Of a stretch of DNA of 64,000 nucleotides, positions 42,697 to 51,521 are shown piece after piece. The stretch spans positions 1 through 64,000 of the forward strand of contig CAZUXE010000008.1 of NCBI GenBank assembly GCA_964624585.1, given 5' to 3'. The notes beneath the pieces are model-generated. The model was not told the DNA's origin. It did no database searches and saw only the letters and a list, made by a program, of their open reading frames with translations. How positions within the stretch are numbered: the stretch's first letter is position 1; every line of letters begins with the position of its first letter. The translations under genes and the position numbers were made by a program. This stretch comes from CAZUXE01 sp964624585 (GTDB lineage: Bacteria > Hydrothermota > Tepidihabitantia > B3-TA06).

Positions 42697-43472
42697 ATTT
42701 TGAACTCCTTACCCAGATACACTTCTCGTACCTTTTTGTCAGAAATTAAATCGTGGGGAGAGCCGGAAACTAAAATTCTGGAATCGTACATAAGGTAGGC
42801 TCTGTCGGTTATTTCCAGGGTCTCTCGTACGTTATGGTCGGTAACCAGTATTCCGATTCCGTCTTTTTTTAACAATCTAACAATTTTTTGTATCTCAGCC
42901 CTTACTATAGGGTCAATTCCAGTGAATGGTTCGTCAAGAAGCAAGAATTTGGGGTCTGTAGCCAGAGCGCGTGCAATTTCAACCCGTCTGCGTTCTCCAC
43001 CCGATAAGGTTTCTCCCTTAGATTTACGCAGGCTTGTAAGGTTAAATTTTTCTAAAAGGCTTTCGGTTCTTTCCTTTATTAGTGATTTAGGGTAGTTTCG
43101 TAACTCCATTACAGCCTTTAGGTTATCTTCAATGCTGAGTTTACGGAAGACAGAAGGCTCCTGAGATAGGTAGCCAATGCCCATTCTGGCTCTTTTGAAA
43201 ACTGCTAAATCGTTGATTTTTTGCTCATCAAGCATAATACTGCCTGCTGAAGGTTGCAGAAAGCCGATTACCATAGAAAAGGTTGTTGTTTTCCCAGCTC
43301 CATTTGGTCCAAGTAGGCCTACAACTTCGCCTTGATGTACGTTAAAAGAAACATCTTGCACTACAGGACGTTTGCCGAAGGATTTGTAAAGTCCTTTTAC
43401 GTCAAGCCTGCTTAGGTGTTTATTTGTTGTGCTTTGCTTTTTCTGCTTCTGGTGTCCAGTAGTAGGTGCCAT
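42693..43472 (-). CDS. lptB: LPS export ABC transporter ATPase
   Basis: 259-residue ATPase that powers lipopolysaccharide extraction from the inner membrane. Walker A GPNGAGKT (55-62), signature LSGGE (156-160), Walker B FLLLDEP (Asp180, Glu181) and an H-loop TDHN are intact. An N-terminal extension of about 20 polar residues precedes the usual start. The ATG, preceded by GGAGGAG, lies inside the end of the lptA gene, an overlap of 53 bp. The partner permeases LptF and LptG are not in this window. Confidence 0.95.
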   Translation of the reverse strand: MAPTTGHQKQKKQSTTNKHLSRLDVKGLYKSFGKRPVVQDVSFNVHQGEVVGLLGPNGAGKTTTFSMVIGFLQPSAGSIMLDEQKINDLAVFKRARMGIGYLSQEPSVFRKLSIEDNLKAVMELRNYPKSLIKERTESLLEKFNLTSLRKSKGETLSGGERRRVEIARALATDPKFLLLDEPFTGIDPIVRAEIQKIVRLLKKDGIGILVTDHNVRETLEITDRAYLMYDSRILVSGSPHDLISDKKVREVYLGKEFKI

Positions 43473-44328
43473 TGGCTCCTCCGGTAAAGGTTAACACTTC
43501 GTGTTTCTTTTTTCTTAAATCGATACTTAAAAATTTTGATGTTAGTATAACAGAATCCCTTCCTTCTGTTCGATATTTTGTCGTTACCTGCGGGAGTAGG
43601 TCTATTTTTTGTATTCTACGTTCTTTGAAAACAAAATTTGCTGAATCGGCAGTGATATTTCCATCTGAACTTATCAAAGAGATATTGCCTGAAGCGTTAC
43701 CGTAATTATCTCTATAATGCAAAATCACGTAGTCGCAGTGTACGTTGCTATTATCTGCCCAAATGTGTACCTTCTCGTTTGCTTCGGCAGTGTGATTCTT
43801 TTGATTCAAAAACATGGTTTTGCTCTTAATCCAGAATTCCGGATTGGGGTTATCGTCTGAAAGCATGGGATTCCTTTTTAAGCTGCCGCTTGCGGCATTA
43901 AAATCATAGTCAAGGTCGTCGCCGCTTATAACGATACCTTCTTCCGTATCCCTTATCCGCGCTCCAAACGGAACCCTGCTGGTTTCGTTACTTAGGTTAA
44001 TTATTAGTTCAGGTGAAGTAATTTCAGTTGTAGCTTTATTTACCTCAACCCTTCTGAATAAATGGGCTATTCGTAAAGAGATATCAAAGTACATTGAGTC
44101 GGCGGTAATTGTAACATCTTTTGTTTTAATTATTATGGAATCTGTAACTATCAGACTATTTTGTGCATCTGAGAACCATGCCTGTTGACCACGTATGTCA
44201 ACTTTATCGTCATATAAATGCACATCGCCAATAAGGTGAACCAACCTGCCCGTTTCGCCTTTAACATTCTCCATTTTATTCGCCTCAAGGTTAAGTTTGG
44301 CAAAAAGGCTTAAGAAAATGAATATCAA
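43420..44328 (-). CDS. lptA: OstA/LptA-like periplasmic protein
   Basis: 302 residues; a short N-terminal hydrophobic segment (about 1-12) is followed by repeated beta-strand units of the OstA/LptA type (VHLYDDKVDIRGQQAWF, SLIVTDSIIIKTKDVTITADSMYF, VHIWADNSNVHCDYVILHY). LptA bridges the periplasm for lipopolysaccharide transport; at 302 residues this one is longer than the roughly 180 of the classical LptA and could have more jelly-roll turns. TTG start overlaps the lptC stop (TTGA). Position between lptC and lptB supports the call. Confidence 0.82.
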   Translation of the reverse strand: MIFIFLSLFAKLNLEANKMENVKGETGRLVHLIGDVHLYDDKVDIRGQQAWFSDAQNSLIVTDSIIIKTKDVTITADSMYFDISLRIAHLFRRVEVNKATTEITSPELIINLSNETSRVPFGARIRDTEEGIVISGDDLDYDFNAASGSLKRNPMLSDDNPNPEFWIKSKTMFLNQKNHTAEANEKVHIWADNSNVHCDYVILHYRDNYGNASGNISLISSDGNITADSANFVFKERRIQKIDLLPQVTTKYRTEGRDSVILTSKFLSIDLRKKKHEVLTFTGGANGTYYWTPEAEKAKHNK

Positions 44329-44876
44329 GGCTCTTCCTTTCCATCGACACTAAAGCCGGTTGTTCCTGTTACCTTCTCCTTTATTTCAATTCGATTCAAA
44401 TCGGCGTCTGATATCAAGCCTTTTCCTTCAATAGTTCCCTGAGGAGAAACAATACTTACCGCCGCATCTGTTTCAATAATTGCCTTTCGATTAATCCATA
44501 CAAGCGAATCTGTGTAAAGCACTGTGCTGTCGCTAGTTGTAACCACTACATTACGGTAGGCCATAAGGTCGTTAGTCATAGTATTCACTACCCCTGAATC
44601 GCAAATTAATCTGGAAGTTACTTTTTTGTGGGAATCGTAGAACACAATTTTTGGATTTATGACTACGATGGTTCTCTTTATATCATAAAAAAACGCTTTG
44701 CGTCCGGTTAGGGAATAACGTTTATGACCCTTTTGTGTATCCTGCATTTGAAAATTGTCCACAATTTGTGAGGGACGTTCCTGTTGAGCTTCAGCAGTTT
44801 TTTGCGCGTCATCATTACAGGCCGCTATTAACAGGATTATTGGTAAAATCAATAGAGCAGGTATGTTAGGTTTCAT
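44325..44876 (-). CDS. lptC: LptC-like lipoprotein
   Basis: 183 residues, starting at ATG 44876 that overlaps the previous stop (TGATG); an in-frame start at 44897 lies inside the upstream gene. Signal ending LLIAAC gives Cys20 as a lipidated residue, whereas typical LptC is membrane-anchored by an uncleaved helix. The beta-rich body (GRKAFFYDIKRTIVVINPKIVFYD, VVTTSDSTVLYTDSLVWI) fits the LptC/LptA jelly-roll family. It should hand lipopolysaccharide to LptA. Confidence 0.82.
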   Translation of the reverse strand: MKPNIPALLILPIILLIAACNDDAQKTAEAQQERPSQIVDNFQMQDTQKGHKRYSLTGRKAFFYDIKRTIVVINPKIVFYDSHKKVTSRLICDSGVVNTMTNDLMAYRNVVVTTSDSTVLYTDSLVWINRKAIIETDAAVSIVSPQGTIEGKGLISDADLNRIEIKEKVTGTTGFSVDGKEEP

Positions 44877-45631
44877 CAACTGCCCCAAAGTAGCCATTGA
44901 TTAGGGTTTTGTTTGAAAAATGGAGTAAAGAACCCGCTTAGATTTTCATTGGCCTTGCCTATGGAAACAACCAGTTTGTGATTTATGAATCGGCATACTA
45001 CCGGTAGTACGGCTTTTTTGTTTCTTTTAGCTACGAGCAGGGGAATTTTTGACGATTTATATCCCTTAAACGGGACATCTAGGAGTAGTTCTTTAGATCT
45101 ACGGGTTTTATCTAAAAACCCCGCAAGAAAACTTCCCGTATTTAAGATTGCCGCTGCCTCATCAAAGGAGCGTACTATCTGCATTCCGCATCTTTTCCTA
45201 AGGGCACCAAGGCTTTTGCCAAATATCTTCATTTTTTGCACTCCGGCTAATACAGCAACCTTATATCCCCTTATGGTAAACACTTCTGGCAAAAGTTCCC
45301 ATGGCCCGAAATGATAGGTAACAACTACGGCGGAAGTTTGGCTTTGTTTTACTCGTTCCAGATTACCTATACCTTCTATTTTCGCGGTTTTTCCAAGTTT
45401 TTTAGATAAAGCTGTTCCCATGCGCATCATCAGACATAAGTTTACGGCAAGCTGGTTAACGAAGGCCTTATTAGTATAAGTGAGGTCTGTTAATTTTTCT
45501 CTAACAAGAAACAACTGCTCTCTGGCTTTTTTTGAAGAGAATAGATACAAATGAATAAGCATACGGGTTAATATTATTGATAATTCAATGGGCATAGTTC
45601 TAAGAAATAGTAAAGTCAGAAAAGCCAACAT
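44876..45631 (-). CDS. lpxL: Lipid A acyltransferase-like protein (LpxL/HtrB family)
   Basis: 251 residues with a hydrophobic N-terminus (about 1-15) and the acyltransferase motif YHFGPWE (HxxxxE). The family adds secondary acyl chains to lipid A at the inner membrane. It is shorter than the usual 300 residues, with a reduced C-terminus ending LLWGS. It sits 40 bp after pyrG and one base from lptC, in a lipopolysaccharide export block. Acyl donor and exact substrate cannot be told. Confidence 0.85.
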   Translation of the reverse strand: MLAFLTLLFLRTMPIELSIILTRMLIHLYLFSSKKAREQLFLVREKLTDLTYTNKAFVNQLAVNLCLMMRMGTALSKKLGKTAKIEGIGNLERVKQSQTSAVVVTYHFGPWELLPEVFTIRGYKVAVLAGVQKMKIFGKSLGALRKRCGMQIVRSFDEAAAILNTGSFLAGFLDKTRRSKELLLDVPFKGYKSSKIPLLVAKRNKKAVLPVVCRFINHKLVVSIGKANENLSGFFTPFFKQNPNQWLLWGS

Positions 45632-45671
45632 TCCCTTATTCCTTAAAAAAGTGTTTCAATTTCAGGCATAA

Positions 45672-47318
45672 CTAATTTTCAACAGGTTCATCAGGGGGCG
45701 GCGAATTAACAAGTTCTCGGCGTAAGGCATACTCATGGGAATTTTTAATGAATGCTGCAAATAGTGGATGCGGTCTTAGGGGCCTTGATGAAAATTCAGG
45801 GTGGAATTGGGTTGCTATAAAGAAGGGATGCTCTTCTAATTCAATGACTTCTGCAAGTAAGCCATCAGGTGAAGCGCCTGAGATAAACAAGCCGCCTTCT
45901 TGCAGTTTTTCTAAGTATGCAGGATTAACCTCGTAGCGATGACGATGCCTTTCAAAAACCACTTCTTTGTTGTAAAAACTTCTTGCTTTACTGTCGGGCT
46001 TAAGTACGCAAGGGTAAGAGCCAAGCCTCATTGTTCCGCCTTTGCGGTAGATATTCTTTTGTTCAGGCATGAGGTCTATTACTGGGTGAGGAGTTTTTGG
46101 ATTAAATTCGGTTGAGTTGGCTTCCGCAAGACCACACATATTTCTGGCAAAGTCGATTACTGCAACTTGCAGGCCAACGCATAATCCCAAGTAGGGGATT
46201 TTATTCTCCCTTGCATACTCGGCAACCTTGATTTTACCTTCAATACCTCTGCTTCCGAATCCTCCGGGTACAAGAATTCCATCCACATCCATCACCTTGC
46301 TTAAACCTTCGTCTTCTGTCTCAGAAGACTCAACCCATCTTAGAGAAAGTTTTGTACCCTCTAATACAGCGGCATGTTCAAGGGCTTCTATTACGCTTTT
46401 ATAGGCGTCCTTGAGTCCGGTGTATTTACCAACTATTGCTATTCTTAAGGTTTCGCTACGGTTCTCTTCCCTTTCAACGAAATTGCGCCATTGAGAAAGA
46501 TTAATAGGGTTCTCAGGCAAGTTTAACTTAGATATCACCAATTTATCTAATTCTTGTTCATGTAGATTTAGCGGTACTTTGTATATGCTTGATTCATCAG
46601 GAGCTGCAATAACAGCTTCTTTTTCAACACTGCAGAATAGAGATATTTTTTCACGTGCAGAGCGTGGAATTTTTTCAATAGAACGGGCAACTATAATATC
46701 GGGTTGAATGCCTGTAGCTCGTAGTTCGCGAATGGAGTGTTGGGTAGGTTTTGTTTTGAATTCCCCTGAAGTCGGTATATAGGGTACAAGGGTTACGTGG
46801 ATATAAAGGACATTGCTTGGGCCTAAATCTAGGCGAAGTTGTCTTATTGCTTCAAGAAAGGGTTGAGCTTCTATATCACCTACCGTACCGCCAATTTCAC
46901 AAATTACAACATCTACCTGTTGTTTAGATGCAACCTTTGTTATTCTTTGTTTAATTTCATTGGTTATATGGGGTACAACCTGAACGGTGCCGCCAAGGAA
47001 CAATCCTTTTCGTTCTTTATCCAAAACGCTTGCATAAATCTGTCCGGTAGTATGGTTGTTATCGCGAGAAAGGTTTTCATCGGTAAACCGTTCGTAATGT
47101 CCTAAATCAAGGTCGGTTTCAGCGCCATCCTGAGTAACGAACACCTCACCATGCTGATAAGGGTTCATAGTACCCGGGTCTACATTTATGTAAGGGTCAA
47201 ATTTCTGCATACTTACCCGAATTCCACGACTCTTTAAGAGCAGTCCTACAGATGATGCAGTAATGCCTTTACCTAGTGAGGAGACTACTCCTCCAGTTAC
47301 AAATATATATTTAGCCAC
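45672..47318 (-). CDS. pyrG: CTP synthase
   Basis: Makes CTP from UTP, ATP and glutamine. The 548-residue length is normal. The synthetase half has SLGKGITASS near the start and CEIGGTVGDIE; the glutaminase half has PGGFGSRGIEGK, the nucleophile Cys in LGLCVGLQ and the HxE motif FHPEF. The start is GTG at 47318, fixed by a promoter whose -10 box ends seven bases earlier. It leads the pyrG-lpxL-lptC-lptA-lptB-rpoN transcript; CTP is also the donor for CMP-Kdo, which may explain its place with lipopolysaccharide genes. Confidence 0.97.
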   Translation of the reverse strand: MAKYIFVTGGVVSSLGKGITASSVGLLLKSRGIRVSMQKFDPYINVDPGTMNPYQHGEVFVTQDGAETDLDLGHYERFTDENLSRDNNHTTGQIYASVLDKERKGLFLGGTVQVVPHITNEIKQRITKVASKQQVDVVICEIGGTVGDIEAQPFLEAIRQLRLDLGPSNVLYIHVTLVPYIPTSGEFKTKPTQHSIRELRATGIQPDIIVARSIEKIPRSAREKISLFCSVEKEAVIAAPDESSIYKVPLNLHEQELDKLVISKLNLPENPINLSQWRNFVEREENRSETLRIAIVGKYTGLKDAYKSVIEALEHAAVLEGTKLSLRWVESSETEDEGLSKVMDVDGILVPGGFGSRGIEGKIKVAEYARENKIPYLGLCVGLQVAVIDFARNMCGLAEANSTEFNPKTPHPVIDLMPEQKNIYRKGGTMRLGSYPCVLKPDSKARSFYNKEVVFERHRHRYEVNPAYLEKLQEGGLFISGASPDGLLAEVIELEEHPFFIATQFHPEFSSRPLRPHPLFAAFIKNSHEYALRRELVNSPPPDEPVEN

Positions 47319-47325
47319 GGGATTT

Positions 47326-47353
47326 ATTGTAGCTGAATTGAGTTAATAGTCAA
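47326..47353 (-). promoter_or_regulatory. Promoter of the pyrG operon, leaderless GTG start
   Basis: Minus strand TTGACT (47353-47348), 16 bp, TACAAT (47331-47326). The GTG is eight bases past the -10 box, leaving no room for a ribosome site. Confidence 0.75.
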
Positions 47354-47695
47354 GTTTTTGACTTCAATAGAACTTTATCGCTAACTATTAGAAGATATTT
47401 GTAAAGTCCGAATTATCTACTCCAATTCCCGCTATCCTAATGCTATGTGCGCAGCAGGTTAAATAGTTTCTCCTTATGAGTTAGGCAAATTCTTGTATCA
47501 AATCGAATAGACTGGGTTTCTAGCAGTTGACTCTTCTTAAATCTAGTCGCATTGCGAATGAAGTTAGCAAATTTATGACTAATGTTTACAATTAACGGTA
47601 ATCCTGTTTTCAAAAAAGACAGTAGCTACCAAAGGGATTTAGCAAAAATTACACGAGAGCGCTAAGGTAGACTATCACTAAGGCTTCAAATCATT
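47354..47695. other. Intergenic region, nothing recognised
   Basis: About 340 bp upstream of pyrG and downstream of the sorting-domain gene. No coding sequence, strong hairpin or repeat was found. Confidence 0.5.
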
Positions 47696-48742
47696 TTAAT
47701 TCAAAACTATGAATTTAGCCGCTCTACTGCAAGTTGGGGTTGTCATTTTTACAAAATAGACCCCTGGAATAAGTTTTGGAATCTTCAGGCTATGTTCCCC
47801 TGCCGAAAGAGCGCTATTGTGCAGAACAGCAGTTTTATTACCGCTTACGTCAAATATCTCCAAACGGACATATTCGCTATGCGCAAGGTTCAAGAAAACT
47901 CTACTATCCTTTACTTTGAGCATAGATGTCAATATCGGAGCATAATTTTCTTGAATTCCATTGTTCTTGACAAGGGCCATGTATAAAGAAGCGGTGTCAA
48001 AGCTTGGATTCGTTTCCCCGTCCTTGCTTTCTATAAGCATTACCGGTCCAAGGTCTGCGGCTATCCATTGGTATTTAATTTTTTCAATGGTATCTGGAGT
48101 TAAGGGTACTAGAAATGTCATTTTAGCTATAGTTGTATCGTAGGTAACAATTCGCAAAGCCTTAAAACGTCCTGCAGGCACTATTACTTCGCCCCACGCA
48201 TCAACTTTACTATGGGCTACAGTTGTGCGTTCAGAAATTATCAATCCATTTTTATCCAGAGTATCGTTGGTTTCATATGCATTATCCCAACTGGCTCCCA
48301 TTTTAAGGGGGAATACAGAGTTAACCCTATCTGGATCGTAGTCGTGATAAATAAGCATTGTATCACCGATATTGGTGTAGTCTCCCAACAGGTTCATTTT
48401 ACTTGATGTCGGATTATAGTACTGCCACTGTTTGCCTTGGATAGTATCAAATAAAGCACCGGTCATATAGTATACGACCTTTGCATCGGGAAAGGAATCC
48501 ACTACAGGCGTGCCTTCCGGTTTAATTACTTTAAGGGTATTGGTATCACCTAAAATCTTGCGTGAGAAATCCCAGGTTTGAGGGCCACCTGAGTTACCAA
48601 GATTGACTATAATTGTATCGGTAGTATCGCTTACGAACTTAGCCTCGTAGCCGATTTTCGGCAGGTCGTTTTCCGTAAATATCGGTTGGGCAAAAAGCGG
48701 GATGGTCGCAAATAATGTCAGGAAGATAGTAACTTTCTTCAT
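47696..48742 (-). CDS. Secreted protein with type IX-like C-terminal sorting domain
   Basis: 348 residues: signal peptide about 1-18 (ending PLFA), a beta-rich middle of unknown function, and a C-terminal domain of about 75 residues with VRLEIFDVSGN, SAGEHSLKI and PGVYFVKM, the pattern of type IX secretion (Por) sorting domains or the related FlgD-like fold. This suggests export to the cell surface. No type IX machinery genes are in the window. AAAGGAG precedes the ATG, with a promoter at 48769-48797. Confidence 0.85.
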   Translation of the reverse strand: MKKVTIFLTLFATIPLFAQPIFTENDLPKIGYEAKFVSDTTDTIIVNLGNSGGPQTWDFSRKILGDTNTLKVIKPEGTPVVDSFPDAKVVYYMTGALFDTIQGKQWQYYNPTSSKMNLLGDYTNIGDTMLIYHDYDPDRVNSVFPLKMGASWDNAYETNDTLDKNGLIISERTTVAHSKVDAWGEVIVPAGRFKALRIVTYDTTIAKMTFLVPLTPDTIEKIKYQWIAADLGPVMLIESKDGETNPSFDTASLYMALVKNNGIQENYAPILTSMLKVKDSRVFLNLAHSEYVRLEIFDVSGNKTAVLHNSALSAGEHSLKIPKLIPGVYFVKMTTPTCSRAAKFIVLN

Positions 48743-48768
48743 AAATGTCTCCTTTTTGGATTTTAGAA

Positions 48769-48797
48769 AGTATAGGACACGAACTGTTTTTTGTCAA
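48769..48797 (-). promoter_or_regulatory. Promoter of the sorting-domain gene
   Basis: Minus strand TTGACA (48797-48792), 17 bp, TATACT (48774-48769). Leader of about 20-25 nt with AAAGGAG. Confidence 0.75.
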
Positions 48798-49124
48798 GGG
48801 ATATTAAACAGAAGCAGTTTTAGCCAAAGATACAGTCAATTATCCCTTCAAGAAAAAACTTTCGAAGAAACCGGAGCAGCTGTTTCTCTATAGATAAGTC
48901 TTAAGGCTTGCAGAGTTCCTTGAGAAAAAAATGTCGGAACGAACCTTGCGTTTAATATCGTTTCCGATATCGTCCTGTGGCGCGTGCTTGATGACTTCAT
49001 AAGATTTCAACAGAGAACCCCTAACACATCGCTTATACTTTTCTGGGTTTCTATAGCTGTTTATCAATAATTTCCTTAAAACCCTTCATATTGAGTCTAT
49101 GCCGTTTAATTGGACAAACTTAGA
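48798..49124. other. Intergenic region between divergent promoters, nothing recognised
   Basis: About 330 bp between two divergent promoters. No gene, strong hairpin or repeat was seen. Confidence 0.45.
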
Positions 49125-49152
49125 TTGACAAATCAGCTTAATGTAGTATACT
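49125..49152 (+). promoter_or_regulatory. Promoter of the ACT-domain/PATAN gene pair
   Basis: TTGACA (49125-49130), 16 bp, TATACT (49147-49152). The leader of about 10 nt contains CGGAGGA, six bases before the ATG at 49169. Confidence 0.75.
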
Positions 49153-49168
49153 TTTTTTCGGAGGAATA

Positions 49169-49639
49169 ATGTCTGGAGCAGTCGAATTAATCGAAACGAG
49201 GAGTGATATGGCGATGGTTGTGGCAAGGTCTATGCCCAACCGTCCAGGTATCGCGGCTGAACTGTTTTTATCACTTGGTAAAGGCGGTTTTAATATAGAG
49301 ATGATTTCTGAAAGCGCCGTTGAAGGCAAGTTAGCAGATATCGCATTTGCTATAGATGAGCAGAAAGTCTCTCAAGTAGAGGAATATCTCAAGTCTTCTA
49401 AAACCTTACCGGTTAAGGATTTTAGTATTGAGAAGAATCTTGGGATATTGACAATTTTTGGAAAAAATCTGTCGGCGCAACCGGGAATTGCCGGTAAAGT
49501 GTTCTCACTTTTAGCCCAGGAAGCGATAAATATTAAAATGATAAGTACTTCGCTATCGTCAATTAGTGTTCTAATTAAAAGTGAATACCTTGCGCCGGCT
49601 AAAAATCTTATGTCTAAAGAGTTTGGTGTGAATGCTTGA
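49169..49639 (+). CDS. Stand-alone double ACT-domain protein, aspartokinase-like
   Basis: 156 residues made of two ACT domains (about 14-80 and 88-155). PNRPGIAAELFLSLGKGGFNIEMISES and the second-domain PGIAGKVFSLLAQEAINIKMISTS segments match the paired regulatory ACT domains of aspartate kinase, but no kinase domain is attached. It may bind an amino acid and act as a regulator or subunit. It overlaps the next gene by 8 bp, so the pair is cotranscribed. Confidence 0.85.
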   Translation: MSGAVELIETRSDMAMVVARSMPNRPGIAAELFLSLGKGGFNIEMISESAVEGKLADIAFAIDEQKVSQVEEYLKSSKTLPVKDFSIEKNLGILTIFGKNLSAQPGIAGKVFSLLAQEAINIKMISTSLSSISVLIKSEYLAPAKNLMSKEFGVNA

Positions 49640-50603
49640 AGGTACTATAGAAAGACAAGGTTTTCTGGATACCATACAACTTCTCAGTATGAGTCGGAAA
49701 ACCGGTAGGTTAGAAATAAAGGGGAATTCGGAAGGTAACCTTTTCTTTGCAGAAGGTCAATTACTGGATTGCATTATAGGGGCGCTTTCAGGAGATGAAG
49801 CTTTTATTGAACTTTTTATTCTCGTCTCCGGCAGTTTTAAGTTTTTTGAAGAGAAGGTTTCTGTAAATAGGCGAATTAATAAATCCTTGACCGATTTGTT
49901 GATGGAGGCTTCCAAATACGCCACCCTGTGGGATGAAGCCAAAACAGAGATTCCCTATGAAGACGCAGCTCTTGTTCTTGTTCCAGTTGACCCTCGTTCA
50001 ACAAAAATGTTTACCTTTGATTCATTAGCTTGGGCAATTGTATCTTTAGTTAATGGCAAACGCTCTTTTGCAGAAATTGCACGGCTTCTTCAACATCCTA
50101 AAACCAAAATAGCGATTACTGTTTCTAAACTAAAAAAAGAAGGAATAATTGCTATTGAAGATGCTGAATCCGCATTGTTGCGTTCCGTGTTTCGTAAAAC
50201 CACTCGCCTTCTTCATCAGTTGATGCAGAGCAGAGTAAAACCAAAGGTACGCGAACGTATTTTTACAGACTTGAATAAATGGACATTCACAAAGGGTTTT
50301 GATATTAGAATTCTGGAAAATGATGGTGTTATAAATAATATTTCATACGATATGCCAATAGAAGAAAAACGATTGTCCTACAGGCAAACACTTGAGAAAA
50401 TATACGAAGCTGCCATTGCTGGAGTAAATAGAACGGAGCTTCAGGATTATATGGCTGATTTATATGAAAGAATGGATGATAAAGAACGTACTATCATCAA
50501 GGAATCAGGCCTAAAGAAATACTTTGATTCAGGTTCTAAGGGTAAGCGGGCAGCGGAAGATTATTGGGAAAATACTTCAGGGACAGTTGGCTTTCCACGT
50601 TAA
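49632..50603 (+). CDS. PATAN/DUF4388-domain protein
   Basis: 323 residues. The first 90 match the PATAN (DUF4388) domain: EGTIERQGFLDTIQLLSMSRKTGRLEI with NLFFAEGQLLDC. A winged-helix-like part follows (about 125-175, SLAWAIVSLVNGKRSFAEIARLL), then a charged helical C-terminus. PATAN proteins occur with Ras-like GTPase and roadblock signalling, and a roadblock gene is the convergent neighbour. No DNA-binding claim can be made. Confidence 0.82.
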   Translation: MLEGTIERQGFLDTIQLLSMSRKTGRLEIKGNSEGNLFFAEGQLLDCIIGALSGDEAFIELFILVSGSFKFFEEKVSVNRRINKSLTDLLMEASKYATLWDEAKTEIPYEDAALVLVPVDPRSTKMFTFDSLAWAIVSLVNGKRSFAEIARLLQHPKTKIAITVSKLKKEGIIAIEDAESALLRSVFRKTTRLLHQLMQSRVKPKVRERIFTDLNKWTFTKGFDIRILENDGVINNISYDMPIEEKRLSYRQTLEKIYEAAIAGVNRTELQDYMADLYERMDDKERTIIKESGLKKYFDSGSKGKRAAEDYWENTSGTVGFPR

Positions 50604-50604
50604 G

Positions 50605-50629
50605 TTAAGCAAAACTGCATTTTGCTTAA
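50605..50629. terminator. Inverted repeat between convergent genes
   Basis: TTAAGCAAAA (50605-50614) and TTTTGCTTAA (50620-50629) flank a five-base loop just after the PATAN stop. No T-run follows beyond the stem, so it is only a possible terminator; its A/T-rich arms include T-tracts in either direction. Confidence 0.45.
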
Positions 50630-50700
50630 ATGGCAGTTAATGCCGTATCAACTCTTGATAAAAAACAGCTATTACCTTTAAGTTTTTAAGACTTTAGAAC

Positions 50701-51075
50701 TCAAAGGTCAGGCAGTGCATCCTTTAGCTTTGCGGCATAAACCTTGCTTACATACCTTACTGCGCCAAGATTCGCTCCGCGTGGTACTCCGATAGCTAAA
50801 AATATTGTACCATTCTCGTCAAGGGGTTTGGTAATAAAATGTGCATCTACCGTGGAAATCAAATTATCCACCAATTTTCCCTTCTTTATTTCATTGACTA
50901 CCCTTACAGTGCTTCTCATAACTTCGGTAAGCATGGCGCTTGTGAATTCAACATTGCTTTCCGCTTCTCTTGTTTTGGAGGCCAGCAATAGGCCATCTTC
51001 ACCAACTACACAAATTGAGAAAGCCTCCTGTATCCACTCGGCAATTTCCTCAATATATTTCTGCACGTTCTGCAT
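50701..51075 (-). CDS. Roadblock/LC7-domain protein
   Basis: 124 residues, a single roadblock/LC7 domain: SICVVGEDGLLLASKTRE at about 21-38 and the later HFITKPLDENGTIFLAIGVP strand pair. Such proteins regulate small GTPases as dimers. It differs from the MglB-like protein at 5084-5581, and no GTPase is next to it. GGAGG lies eight bases before the ATG; the promoter at 51170-51198 gives a leader of about 90 nt. Confidence 0.87.
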   Translation of the reverse strand: MQNVQKYIEEIAEWIQEAFSICVVGEDGLLLASKTREAESNVEFTSAMLTEVMRSTVRVVNEIKKGKLVDNLISTVDAHFITKPLDENGTIFLAIGVPRGANLGAVRYVSKVYAAKLKDALPDL

Positions 51076-51169
51076 TAAAAGCCTCCTAGAATAAATTTCG
51101 TTTAGGATGCAAGCTCTTCTATAATTAAATTAAGGCATCCCATGAATCACGGATGTTAATCCTATAGAT

Positions 51170-51198
51170 ATAGTATTCAATTAAACAAGCTTTGTCAA
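51170..51198 (-). promoter_or_regulatory. Promoter of the roadblock gene
   Basis: Minus strand TTGACA (51198-51193), 17 bp, TACTAT (51175-51170), inside the repeated 45-bp sequence. Confidence 0.5.
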
Positions 51199-51201
51199 GA
51201 A

Positions 51202-51301
51202 NNNNNNNNNNNNNNNNNNNNNNNNNNNNNNNNNNNNNNNNNNNNNNNNNNNNNNNNNNNNNNNNNNNNNNNNNNNNNNNNNNNNNNNNNNNNNNNNNNN
51301 N
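51202..51301. other. Assembly gap (100 N)
   Basis: A run of exactly 100 N, a scaffold placeholder of unknown true length. Because its flanks are identical, there may be no missing sequence. Confidence 0.95.
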
Positions 51302-51483
51302 TAATCCTATAGATATAGTATTCAATTAAACAAGCTTTGTCAAGAAGCCTGTAGGTGAAATTGTTTTGGATAAAACTGCGAAGGAGCTTTATAGATGTTT
51401 TGATATATAATAAAGTAGCTTGTAGGGAATAACTATGTCTCCATAAATTAGGAGTATTTCCATGTATCGACTGTGCATAAACC

Positions 51484-51512
51484 TTGACTTCGGGATAGTA
51501 ATAAGGTAAAAT
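51484..51512 (+). promoter_or_regulatory. Promoter of the gamma-CA/pyr operon, near-leaderless
   Basis: TTGACT (51484-51489), 17 bp, TAAAAT (51507-51512). The ATG at 51522 is ten bases past the -10 box, so the leader is only two or three bases. Confidence 0.65.
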
Positions 51513-51521
51513 CCAGATAAG

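Larger units (their letters stand above)
51157..51346. repeat. 45-bp identical flanks of the first assembly gap
   Basis: 51157-51201 and 51302-51346 are the same 45 bases, on either side of 100 N. The simplest reading is that two contigs ending in the same sequence were joined by a scaffolder; a real tandem repeat is possible. Each copy carries the roadblock promoter. Confidence 0.85.

Noticed and set aside
51157..51346. Direct repeats as attL/attR or insertion-sequence target duplications
   Set aside because: They border an N placeholder exactly, which is explained by contig-end overlap.
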